A DNA stretch of 64,000 bases from Hevea brasiliensis (lineage: Eukaryota; Streptophyta; Magnoliopsida; Malpighiales; Euphorbiaceae): contig NC_079510.1 of the NCBI RefSeq assembly GCF_030052815.1, positions 47,954,725 through 48,018,724 of the forward strand, written 5' to 3'. The stretch's first letter is position 1. Each line of letters opens with the position of its first letter. Shown piece by piece: positions 24,613-35,147 of the stretch. A model generated the notes under the pieces. That model did no database searches. It worked only from the letters and a program-made list of their open reading frames with translations, and was not told the DNA's origin. Both the position numbers and the translations under genes were made by a program.

Positions 24613-25542
24613 CTAAGGAAAGACAGACTTCACCCTTTCAATATCCAATGATTGCTGGAGAGAATGTTGAACTCCCAGTTTGATTTGTAGTTTCATTTGG
24701 TCAAATGTGACACCAGGTATGGAACCTGCATCAAATTAAACAATTGTCACGAAAAAAGCATCAAATGAACCTGAAGAGGAAAAAAGGCAGAGGCCTACAG
24801 TGTGAAAGGATTCATGAAGACCATAACACATGGTATCTAGTGCACATTACCAAGTGAAATTTTTTGTCTACATAAATAACATATTACCATAGGTGAAATT
24901 TCCTTCAACAATTGAACCTCCGAATTTTATACGAGCTTTTATGACCAAGAAGTAAACAACTGACATCCGTGGATGGGCATGCTGTAATAGCAAAAAGATG
25001 ATAACTTTGTGTCGGAATTTAGAAAATTTATGCTTGAATTAATCAGAAACAAACTGAACACAAACATATTTTGATAAATGGAACAAACTGAAACTTCAAT
25101 AACATTATCAAGTGACATACCTCTGCGAAATGCAGGAATCGAATTGGAAGAGATGGCATCCCTACATGCTCCCATTGCTGCGGCTGTAATATCTTGGCTG
25201 GAGCACACAATTTCACACCATTAAGGAATGAAATCAAATTCTCATAATTGAACCAATTCTAGTAATCAACATAAAGAAATCTTTTGATGGGTATCTATAG
25301 TTTATAAGAAAATGGTAGATAAAAACACACCCATGTTGATCATAGCCAACACCCATCTCCACAAACAAGAGCTTCATGGGTGCGTTTGAGCTCCCTGTGT
25401 TATCGACTGCAGTTCCACTTCGCTGGGTTTCCAAGGCCGCTGTTGTAGCTTTCCACAGGCGTGAAAATCGAGGAACTGGCAGAAAGGATCTGTTTGTAAG
25501 AGAGAGAAATGGTGTTGTTAAATTTGATGGTCTTAGAAGCAT
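24613..25542 (-). CDS. Lin0512-family conserved protein, probably plastid-targeted
   Basis: Three exons on the minus strand: 25542-25331, 25197-25121 and 24725-24613. The splice phases (2, 1) join to give exactly 134 codons including the stop, 133 residues. Residues 1 to about 50 are rich in Ser, Thr and Arg with few acidic residues, as in a chloroplast transit peptide. The core starts at Met56 (MKLLFVEMGVGYDQHG) and includes ACRDAISSNSIPAFRRG, then SIPGV and a basic C-terminus. This matches the small conserved family named after Listeria Lin0512, found in bacteria and plants, with no established function to my knowledge. The length suits the family and all motifs I recall are present, so the gene looks functional. 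Plastid targeting is an inference. Confidence 0.85.
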
Positions 25543-26462
25543 GGAAACTCTCAGATTGATACTCAGTAAAGCAAGAGGAAATTGGCAATTTTGGGATAGG
25601 GCAGCACACAGTCATCTCCTCTATCAACACGGCTAGCACAAGCAGAGTCTACATTCTAGCCAGCTCTTCCACTTTTTTTTTTTTTTTAATTATTATTATT
25701 ACAATTTTATATACACATAACTTATTTGTTAAATAAGTTAAAAATAAACTCTTATTTATCTTAAATGCATATCGCTATGCAAGATCGCCAAAAAAAACCT
25801 AATCTCAATGCCCGAAATACCCCTAATCCTAAGTGGAAAAAATCCCATGATAATGCAAAACAGAAGCTTTTCCTAAATTCACCATGTCTAAAATTCAATA
25901 ATATTGATTTTATTGATTTATAAACCACATGAAGGCCTAAAAAAGTGTGTGCTGACTGCTGAGTGGTATAAATTCGGTTTGGAAATTAAAAAAAAAAAAA
26001 AGGTTTTTTTTTTAGAGTGAAATTTGAACTAATTTACGGGCAATTAGGAAGGCTCATTTTTATCTCCAAAAATATTTTTACATCTAAAAAAATTTTGGAC
26101 TCCTCAAACCGTATCGTCTAATGAAGGGGTGCAAAATTTGAAGAATCTAAAGAAATTTGGTTTTCTTCTTTAATAATAATAATAATAGTTTTATTTTTAT
26201 TTATGTTAATTAATGCAAATCTTTATGTGGGTACATCAATAATAAATAAATAACTCTTCAATTTAGGAATATATCTAATGACAGATTGCCCTAGGACATT
26301 ACTTATCCCTTTACAATAAGAGAATTATCAACTTCTGAATTTGCCATTTACTACTAATTAAATGATTAAATGTTTATATCCTTCTAAAAATTTTTGAAGT
26401 ATATAAAAGAAAAGAAAATCATAAAGTTGATTGAAAAACATTAAGGACCAATTTCGTGTTGA
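25543..26462. other. Promoter side of the Lin0512 gene and intergenic DNA
   Basis: No gene seen. The first 120 bases upstream of 25542 are the likely 5' UTR and core promoter; no TATA box is clear. Confidence 0.4.
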
Positions 26463-26467
26463 GTTAC

Positions 26468-26699
26468 TGTAAAAGAACTAAGAAATTTTAGAATAAGAAT
26501 TCTGATGTTTATTTCCCGGAAATCAAAGATATATATAAAAAATTACAGCTAACAAATAGGTTTCTAATCAAGCTAAACTATCAAAATTGTATCAGAATCA
26601 TACAACAAAAGGTAAGAACAGATATGCACACAAAAATTCTTAAACAAATGCCCTAAATAAATGTAAAATAAGTGGCAGCTAACAGCTGCCTTTCCAATA
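26468..26699 (-). repeat. 3' LTR of the Copia element
   Basis: Direct repeat of the split LTR at 30992-31077/37689-37836. It is preceded on the minus strand by a TTGAGGGGGG polypurine tract at 26700-26709 and followed by GTTAC. Confidence 0.92.
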
Positions 26700-26705
26700 C
26701 CCCCC

Positions 26706-28712
26706 TCAAGTTGGAGCATGGAGATATCGAATGCCCAACTTGTAAAGAAGAAAGTCAAATTGATTCTTTCCCAACGCCTTTGTGAAGATATCCGCAGGTT
26801 GCATTGAATTACGTACATAATCTGTTCGAATGTTACCATTCAATATCTCATCACGGATAAAATGGCAGTCTACTTCAATATGCTTGGTACGTTCATGATA
26901 GATAGGATTAGCAGCTATATGTAGAGCTGCATGACTATCACAATACAAATTCATAGGTTCAGTATGCGCCACACCAAGAGAATTCAATAATCCTTTCAAC
27001 CATTTAAGTTCACAAGTTGTAGTACTCATAGACCGATATTCAGCTTCAGCGGATGAGCGAGACACTGTTTGTTGCTTTTTAGTCTTCCACGAGATAGGGG
27101 ATTCACCCAAAAGAATAAAATAAATAGTCAAAGACCGTATCGTCAAAGGACAGCTAGCCCAATCAGAATCACAGTAAGCAGACAATTTGAGATCACAAAT
27201 GGCATGCAATAGTATACCCTGACCTAGATTTCCTTTCAAATAATGCACAACCCTAACAGCTGCCTCCCAATGAGCTTTCTTCGGTTGTTGCATGAACTGA
27301 GCAAGAATATGCACGCAATAAGACAACTCAGGCCAAGTTATTGTTAGATAAATAAGCCATCCCACCAGACGCCTATACTGAGCAGGGTCATCCACATCAT
27401 CACTCTCGGTAAGGACCAGCTTGTGATTTTGTTCAAGAGGAGTTTTAGCCGGCTTGCAACCCAGTAATCCAACTTTTGAAATTACATCCAACACGTACTT
27501 ACATTGACACAAGAAAGTACCATTTGAGTTTTTGGCTACTTCAATCCCTAAGAAAAATTTCAGCTTCCCCAAGTCTTTCATATGAAAGCAACGACTCAAA
27601 TAGTTCTTGAACTTTTGTACAGCAGAAAAATTATTGCTAGATATAATAAGGTCATCCACATAAATAAGCACATTCAATTGAACAGTCCCAGCTCGAAAAG
27701 TGAACAAAGAGTAATCTGAATATGATTGTTGAAATCCATAAGCTTTCAGAGATGCAGCCAATTTCGCAAACCAACATTTAGGTGCTTGCCGCAAACCGTA
27801 TAAAGATTTTCAGAGTTTACAAACCTTCCCTGGTGATTGAGAAGCAAATCCAGGCAGCACCTTCATGTAAACCTCTTCCTCCAAATCAGCGTGTAAGAAA
27901 GCATTTTGGACATCCATCTGATGGAGTTCCCAATTCTTTGCAGCCGCAACAGCAAGAAAGGTGCGCACAATAACCATTTTTGCTGTAGTAAAAGTCTCCT
28001 GATAATCTATGCCTTCAACTTGATTATTTCCCAATATCACTAACCGCGCCTTGTATCATTCAACACTTCCATCAGAATTGTATTTAATTTTGTATACCCA
28101 CTTGCTTCCTATTGCTTTCTTCCCAAATGACAGATTTTCAACTGTCCATGTACCATTATCCTCCAAAGCCTGTATTTCTTTTCTCATAGCCGCTCTCCAC
28201 CATTCATCCTTAACTGCTTCTGCATAAGAGCTTAGTTCATGTCCTGTAGTAATGGCTGCCAAAAAACATCGGTGTTGTGCAGAGAATTTATCATAACTTA
28301 CATAATGTGCTATAGAGTAATGCGTACCTGAGGAATCAGATTGGGAAGGTGAGCATACCGAGGGGCTTGTTTTAATGGCGTTTGTCACATAATCCTTTAA
28401 ACGAACACTAGGTTGCTTGGCCCTTTGTCCCCTATCTAGTTGCTCTTCAACAACTTCACCTCTATCCACTACCTCACTGTTTTCATGGATCAATTCTTCC
28501 GTTTCAGGATTCACCTCACTTTCTCTACCCACACTTTCATCATGCTCCTTTCCCAAATTATTCTCTAAACCATCAACTTCATCACCCAACTCCTCAACTC
28601 CATTTTTAATGAGTTCATCACCCATTGTTTTCTCATTTGCATATGGAAATTCTGTTTCAGTGAATACCACGTCTTTTGATACAAAGTATTCTTTAGTTTC
28701 CAAATCATACAA
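26706..28712 (-). pseudogene. Copia reverse transcriptase and RNase H, with two nonsense codons
   Basis: A single minus-strand frame runs from about 28712 to the stop at 26706. It contains a linker, RVT_2 reverse transcriptase (YVDD catalytic motif intact, LIYVDDLIISS near 27660) and RNase H (YCDSDWA, SSAEAEYR, CDSHAALHIA, HIEVDCHFIRD). In-frame TGA codons fall at 28058-28056 and 27812-27810. The frame does not change across either. Some otherwise conserved residues of the early RT domain are also altered. The frame ends six bases into the internal region from the 3' LTR. Without the two stops it would be close to full length for the family. Confidence 0.9.
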
Positions 28713-29900
28713 TCTTCATCCTTTCTTTTCAAATGGATACCCAACAAAAACACACCTACGACTTCTACTATCAAATTTATCTTTATCCCGATTCAGATTA
28801 CGTGTATAGCACAAACAATCGAAAACCTGAACGTGTTTGTAAGAAGGTACTTTCCCAAAGAGCATCTCATATGGGTTTTACCATTTAATAACATAGATGG
28901 AGTCTTATTAATCAAATACCCGGCTGCAATTACACATTCTCCCCAAAATTTGCTTGGAAACGCAAGGCTCTTGCCACATTAAGAATATGGCGATATTTTC
29001 TTTCTACTCGGCCATTTTGTTAAGGTGCAGGAAGTCTGATGCAACATCCCTTTTTCATCAAAATATTCTTTCAAGCACATAAATTCACTTCTATTATCAC
29101 TTCTGACAATTTTCACATTTTTTTAAAATTGGCGTTTAACCATCATAACAAATTTCTTAAGAACACAAGCTACTTCTTGTTTTCCATTCAGCAAATATAT
29201 CCAAATAGCACGAGAGTAATCATCAACAATTGTTAAAAAGTAAATTGCTCCATAAGAAGTTGGGACTCTATAAGGTCCCCACAAATCACAATGTATCAAT
29301 TCAAAACAACCATTAGCTTTATTGTCACTAGAAAAGAAAATCTCTCTTATTTGCTTTGCTCTAAAACAAACTTCACAAGTTTTATTAGTTTTCCTAACTA
29401 TGCTACTAGTTTCTGGAATTAACTCTACCACCTTATAAGAAGGATGACCCATTCTCTTATGCCAAAGCTCAAAAGACCCCACATCAATTACCTTGCAAGC
29501 ATGTACCGATGTCACTCCCTTGAGAAGGTACAGCCCCTCGTGTTGCTCACCTGCTCTAATCAGGTTTCTCGAATTTAGGTCCTGCATAGCACAAATTTTG
29601 TTAGTGAGTTGAGTAACCAAATTTGAATCATTAAGTAGTTGTGATACAGAGAACAGATTGCAATTCAAATTTGGCACATAACGGACTCGTTGCAATTTTA
29701 AGTCTCCTCCAAGCAACACAGTTCCTTCTTTCACCGCCAAGGTCTTTTCTCCATTAGGTAACCCGACTGAGCATGGCACAATGTCACGCAATTCACTTAA
29801 AAATGCCAATGTTCCTATCATATGATGGGAAGATCTTGTGTCAATAATCCAAGGAAATATCCTCTACGTACCTGTCAGCCTCTCATTGCCACCATTCTGA
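28713..29900 (-). pseudogene. Copia protease and integrase region, frameshifted
   Basis: The protease active site sits just upstream of 29821 and reads Asp-Thr-Arg where aspartic proteases have Asp-Thr-Gly; an in-frame TAG lies about eight codons before it. The GAG_pre-integrase zinc-binding part (HKRMGHPS...CEVCFRAK) is at about 29465-29355. The integrase core starts at about 29300 with its first catalytic Asp (HCDLWGPY) and the second in TIVDDYSR. The continuous frame ends at 29123, and the remainder of integrase (29120-28720) is recognisable only in shifted frames. The element cannot make its own integrase. Confidence 0.8.
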
Positions 29901-30978
29901 CAAGAATTCAACATGCCTAGCAAAGCAGCCCATTGCTCTTCATTTAATCCACTAAGACCCTTTCGATCTGAATCTGTCACAATTCCATGCCCACCATCAA
30001 CTCCAGTTGCTTGTGTGGCATTGGCACGAGCAACTCCTCCCTTGCTACATCCTGCTCCATTACCACGCTTTTGACCACCTCTTCGTCCAGCAGAAGTTCC
30101 ACGTGGTCTATTACCCCATCATTCTGGATAACCTATCAGCTGAAAACAACTTTCAGCATCATGTCCCTCTCGGTTACAATAGAACAAATTGAGGATTTGT
30201 CTTTATCCCCCCCTAAATTTTGACTACCTGCTCGAATTGCAAAACTCATAGGATTGCCTTTTTCTTCCTTGATTCGTGTCATAGTTCGCACCCGCTCTTG
30301 CTGAACAACCATAGCATAGGCACGATTCAAATTGGGCAAGGGTTCAGTGCTCAAAATATTAGAGCGCACTATTCCGTATCCTTCTTCATCCAAGCCCATC
30401 AAAAACTGATGAACTCTCTCTTCTTCATGCTTTCTTTCCAATTCAATGGTAAGATTGCATCTGCAGCCTGCACAGATACACACTGGTATCTTATCATAGT
30501 TGTTTATTTCATCCCATAACGTTTTGATTCTTCCAAAATAGGACACGATCGGTTGACCTTCCTGCCTACAATTCGCCAGATCCAATCTCAGTTGTTGCAT
30601 TCGTGGACCATTCCCAATCGAGAACTTCTGTTTAATATCCTCCCACAGATCCTTTACGTTCTCTATGTGAGAGATGGTCGAGCGAAGCGTCGGTTCAATG
30701 GTGTTAAACACCCAAGAAACTAGCATAGAGTTAACCGTCCACCAATCTTCGAGTTCCAGTGAATCATCTGCTGGTTGCTTTACAGATCCATTAATAAAAC
30801 CATATTTCTTTTTGGCCCACAATGCAGTCCACATAGCTCGTGCCCATTCTTCGTAATTCTCACCCTTCAACTGAACTTGGGTAATCAAGTTACCTGGGTT
30901 ATCATTCGAATTCAGTGTGTAAGAACTAGAAGTTTTCTTCCCTGATCCAGAACTCTCATTTTTCTTTTCATCAACCAT
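29901..30978 (-). pseudogene. Copia gag (Retrotran_gag/UBN2 type), frameshifted near its end
   Basis: An ATG at 30978 opens an 280-residue frame ending at 30136. It contains the gag core (GENYEEWARAMWTALWAKKKYGFINGS, then LWEDIKQKFS and MQQLRLDLANCRQ). The CCHC zinc knuckle is expected at about 30195-30150, but the open frame leaves it by a frameshift near 30185, so the knuckle is readable only in another frame. The gag start codon lies two bases from the primer-binding site. Confidence 0.85.
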
Positions 30979-30979
30979 G

Positions 30980-30991
30980 GCTCTGATACCA
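30980..30991 (-). promoter_or_regulatory. Primer-binding site of the Copia element
   Basis: The minus strand reads TGGTATCAGAGC, complementary to initiator tRNA-Met, directly abutting the end of the 5' LTR. Confidence 0.9.
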
Positions 30992-31077
30992 TGTAAAAGA
31001 ACTAAGAAATTTTGAAATAAGAATTCTGATGTTTATTGCCTCAAAAATCAAAGATATATATAAAAAAGTACAGCTAA
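30992..31077 (-). repeat. 5' LTR of the Copia element, inner part
   Basis: First 86 bases of the 5' LTR in plus-strand order. It ends with GCTAA (31073-31077), the target site of the Gypsy insertion; the rest of the LTR resumes at 37689. Confidence 0.92.
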
Positions 31078-31838
31078 TGTCACGACCCAACCTATGGGCC
31101 GGACCGGCACTAGGACCTGGGCCAGCCTAAAGCCCCCGAGGCCCGTAGTAAGCCTAACTGTTCATTAACCCAACTCTAAGGCCCATTTGGGCCCAATATC
31201 AAGAAAACAAATGGACAGAGTCCGGCCATAAAATGGACTTACCAACGGGGAGTTTTCGACTCACCCGACCTGTAAACACAATATATAGTCAATTGGGGAG
31301 CTCAGCTCACCCTCCACATACTCATCAACATAATAATAAATGGGAGCTCAGCTCCCTCATCCAATCCATCAAACATGCATAGCATATTAAGTTTACAGGT
31401 CCCAAAATAATAATTTAGTTTACAGACCCAAATCAAATAAAATTTCTAACACATGCGGAAATTCTAAGATTTAACAAGTTTATACAAACAGTAATAATTG
31501 ACCTGCGAGGGAGAAAAGCAGGTTAACCAAAATAAAATCCTCCTGTAGCCTGAAAAAAAATATTAAACAGGAGTGAGCGTTCGACTCAGAGAGTAAAATA
31601 TCAATTTTAACCATAATCTCTATAACTATCTAGAACTAATGTACCCTGTAGAGTGAAATGCAACATTAACAACATTTTCACATCATAACATCAAAAAGGT
31701 AATTTGGAGCACTCACACACCCTGTAGTATCAATCATAACATATGGGAGCTGATCCCCTATACAGCTCTCTTAAATCCAACCTGGTGCCAGCGAATTACT
31801 CAAGCTCGGACTTCCACTTAATAACCAAATCGAGGGTC
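31078..31838 (-). repeat. 3' LTR remnant of the Gypsy element
   Basis: These 760 bases match the inner end of the 2.5-kb LTR at 35148-35900 almost base for base. The match stops at about 31838 within GGGTCCC, where the sequence becomes RNase H coding. About 1.8 kb of this LTR is missing. Confidence 0.88.
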
Positions 31839-32206
31839 CCAGCATTGGCCTTCCTAGGGTGGTACTGGATGGTGCAATCATAGTCTTTTAGAAGCTCCAT
31901 CCATCTCCTCTGTCTTAAGTTTAAATCCCTCTGCTGGAAGATGTACTTCAAACTTTTGTGGTCGGTGTATATCTCGCACACTTCACCATACAGATAGTGT
32001 CTCCAGATCTTTAGTGCAAAGATTACAGCCGCCATTTCTAAATCATGGGTGGGGTAGTTCTGCTCATGCCTCTTCAGCTGCCTTGAAGCATAAGCCACTA
32101 CCTTTCCATTCTGCATCAAAACACACCCTAGGCCAACTCGAGGCGTCACAATACACCTGTATCCTTCACCACTCACTGTAGTGTCAACACAGGCGTGGTT
32201 AGACAC
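31796..32206 (-). pseudogene. Gypsy RNase H, fused to LTR sequence
   Basis: The RT_RNaseH-type domain is clear: [41 protein letters not shown] and [23 protein letters not shown]. After HPRKAN (about 31840) the frame runs into LTR sequence and stops at 31796, so the last 12 residues are LTR-encoded. The normal family continues into a linker and integrase, both deleted here. Confidence 0.85.
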
Positions 32207-32521
32207 TCCTTAAGCTTCGAAACTCACCTCACGCCATCTATCCAAATGAATGGAATATTCTTCCCGGTCAACTTAGTTAGGGAGCCGCTATCCCGAGAAA
32301 TCTTGTACAAAACGCTCAGAGTAGCCACTAAACCCGTAAAACTTCGCACCTCGGTGATCATGTAGGCCTAAGCCAATCGCCATGACTTCAATTTTCTTGG
32401 GATCCACTTGAATACCGCCACTTGAAACCACGTGTCCCAAGAATGAGATGCTTTCTAGCCAAAATTCACATTTTGAAAATTTGGCATATAGCCGTGCTCC
32501 TCAACGCCCGCAACACCATCC

Positions 32522-33707
32522 TCAAGTGCCACACGTGTTCTTCCTCGGTCCGAGAGTATACTGAATGTCATCTATGAATACGATGACAAAACGGTTCAAA
32601 AATGGCTTGAACACCTGCTCATCAAGTCCATGAAGGTCAGGTGCATTAGTGAGTCCAAAAGACATCACCAAGAACTCATAATGACCATATCTTGTCCTCG
32701 AAGCCGCTTTTGGACACGCCTCATTCCTGATTCTCAACTGATGGTAGCCTGATCGCAGGTCTATCTTGGAAAAGAATCTAGCTCCTAGGAGCTGATCAAA
32801 CACATCATCGATCCGAGGAAGTGGAAACGTGTTCTTCACATACCTTGTTCAAATTGCCCCTGTAGTCAATGCACAACCTCAATGACCCATCCTTCTTTCT
32901 CACAAATAGAACAGGAGCACCCCAGGGTGAAGTGCTCGGACATATGAAACCCTTGTCCAAAAGCTCCTGTAGTTGCTCCTTCACTCTTTCAATTTCACTG
33001 GTACCATCCTCGTAAGGTGGTATGGATATGGGGTTAGTACCCGGCACAACATCAATACAAAACTCTATTTCCCTTCCTGGTGGCAACCCTGGAAGCTCCT
33101 CTGGGAAGACATCCATAAATTCTCTGACAACAGGAACATTTCCCATGCTGACACCTTCTACAGATGTATCTCTCACCAATGCCAAATACCCTTGGCATCC
33201 ACGCCTCAACATTTTTCTAGCACTAATTGCTGACACCAAATTATATGGAGCCACGCTCCTGTCACCATCAAAGCTAAACTCTTCCACACCAGGTATGTGG
33301 AAATACACCTTTTTGTTCCTGCAGTCTAAAGTTGCATAGTGATTTGCCAACCAATACATCCCCAAGATTACATCGACTTCCCTTACTGGTAGAGGAACCA
33401 AGTCTGCTGGGAGGATCTTTCCATCCACTAGTACTGGGCTACCCGGAAAAACCATATCTACATCTATGTTGTCACTAAGTGGGGTAGCTACCGACAAAGG
33501 GCATTCTAAGGTTGTAGGGTTTCTACCCAACCTCATGGCAAACACAGGGGAGACAAATGAGTGCGTAGCACCCGGATCTATCAAAACACGAGCCTCATAA
33601 GAATGTACTGTAAGAATACCCGCCACAACCGCATTTGAAGCTTGAGCATCCCGTGGGTCAGGTGAAAACTCGAGCTTGACTCTACCCCGAGTGGCGTAAC
33701 TCGACAT
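32522..33707 (-). pseudogene. Gypsy protease and reverse transcriptase, frameshifted
   Basis: The frame 33707-32805 carries the retroviral-type aspartic protease ([13 protein letters not shown]; the usual DSG/DTG is DPG here) and the start of RT ([25 protein letters not shown]). The frame shifts near 32860, and RT continues in the frame 32839-32522 with DLRSGYHQL and the FIDD catalytic motif. A further break lies between 32522 and 32206. The altered protease site and frameshifts indicate loss of function. Confidence 0.85.
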
Positions 33708-34920
33708 CGACTTCTACCTCCGACCGCCTCCAAATCCACGCCCCTTGTCCTCGCCCTGTTGGCCATCGAATCGATCGCCGCCATGTTGGAAGTACCCGGA
33801 TACAATCAAGCGAGGAATATTTGCAATGTAACCCCGTGACCCCATCTGTGGCTCACAACATGGGGCATTCTAGCAAAGTGACCTGGTTGGCTACACCAAG
33901 CATACTCTGATCCCATCAAACAAGGTCCTGAATGTCCTCTTCCACACCGTGCACAAGGTGCCAAGGAGGATCTGAACCTGCACTCGCCAGATTTCGAATC
34001 GTGACCACCGCCGATCCGCACTCGGTCCAATCCTCGTGGTCCGTGTCTAAAACCACTTCTCTTGCTCCTACCCTTTCCTCTCAGAATTACCCCGCCACCA
34101 CCGCCCGTAGTACCCATGGAAGGGACACCGAGGAACCTCTCGCTCGCTTTTTCTTTGCTCTTCCATCGCTATCCGCAGATAGCTAATCTCTATCTGTCTG
34201 CTCGATCAACTACCACGCCAAAAGATCGACGACATCATGGCCAGTTTGCATACCTCTGCCAAGCCCCTTTAGGAACCTCTTTACCTTCATAGTTTCGTAG
34301 CTACCGCTGTAGGGGCATATCTCGCCAATTCCGTAAATTTCAGAGCATATTCATCTACTGCACTGCCATTCTCGCCTTAAGGCCTCAAAGGCCCACCGCT
34401 TCGATCTTTGAAGCTTTCGCACAAACCGATTGATAAAAAGTTCCACAACCGAGCCCATGTCAAACCCTCCATCCGGTAACACGTAGTCATTCATCCATTG
34501 TCTAGGCATAGGCCCCATGACATGTTGCATACACTCTATCACTCGCTACCAATCAGACTCGCTCTGCCGTCAGGAATCCGTAAACCGATATGCATCGCCC
34601 GACACATCATAAGTTCCGTGCACCAACTTCTTAAAATTTATGATCTGCTTGTAAGGTTCTCCTCTTGGTGCGTGGATCGCCGCTGTGGAGGGTGGACCAT
34701 TTATCGCGCCATCATATCTATGGTCCTCTCGCAACCCACCTAGAGTAGTCGCCATGGGGTCCATGGGACCGTGCCATGAAAGACTGCTCGACCGTGGGTA
34801 GCCGCTCTTCTACTTGAGCAGCTCTAGGCCTCCTACCCCGCCTCCTGGCAAAGCGCCATCCTCTGGCCGACACCTCGTCAGCACATCCGTTCTCGTGCAA
34901 TGGCGCCTCTCGCTTCTACG
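33708..34920 (-). pseudogene. Gypsy gag, degraded
   Basis: Fragments in several frames: an Arg-rich N-terminus at 34900-34718, the gag core (MNDYVLPDGGFDMGSVVELFINRF) at about 34500-34430, and zinc-knuckle remnants at about 34010-33865 (CARCGRGHSGPC and a second in which Cys and His spacing is lost). No long open frame remains. Confidence 0.7.
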
Positions 34921-35131
34921 CATTTTCCGAAATTCAGAAGATTAGCCCATAAAATTCAAAACTGCACATTGCACAGCTCTATAGACTCATATTTACACAC
35001 AATATGTGAAGCAGAAACTAGAAGCAAAGACGATAATGCAAGACGAATATGGACCCTATTTTTCCGCATGTGACTCCTATTAGACTTTTCCCAACACTTT
35101 AGACAACATTCCCTAAGAATCTGGAGCCTAA

Positions 35132-35143
35132 GCTCTGATACCA
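35132..35143 (-). promoter_or_regulatory. Primer-binding site of the Gypsy element
   Basis: TGGTATCAGAGC on the minus strand, four bases from the end of the 5' LTR at 35148. Confidence 0.85.
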
Positions 35144-35147
35144 CATT

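Noticed and set aside
28417..28809. Plus-strand Ser-rich frame opposite the Copia linker
   Set aside because: Shadow of the minus-strand coding sequence.
30220..30519. Plus-strand frames opposite Copia gag
   Set aside because: Shadow of the minus-strand gag gene.
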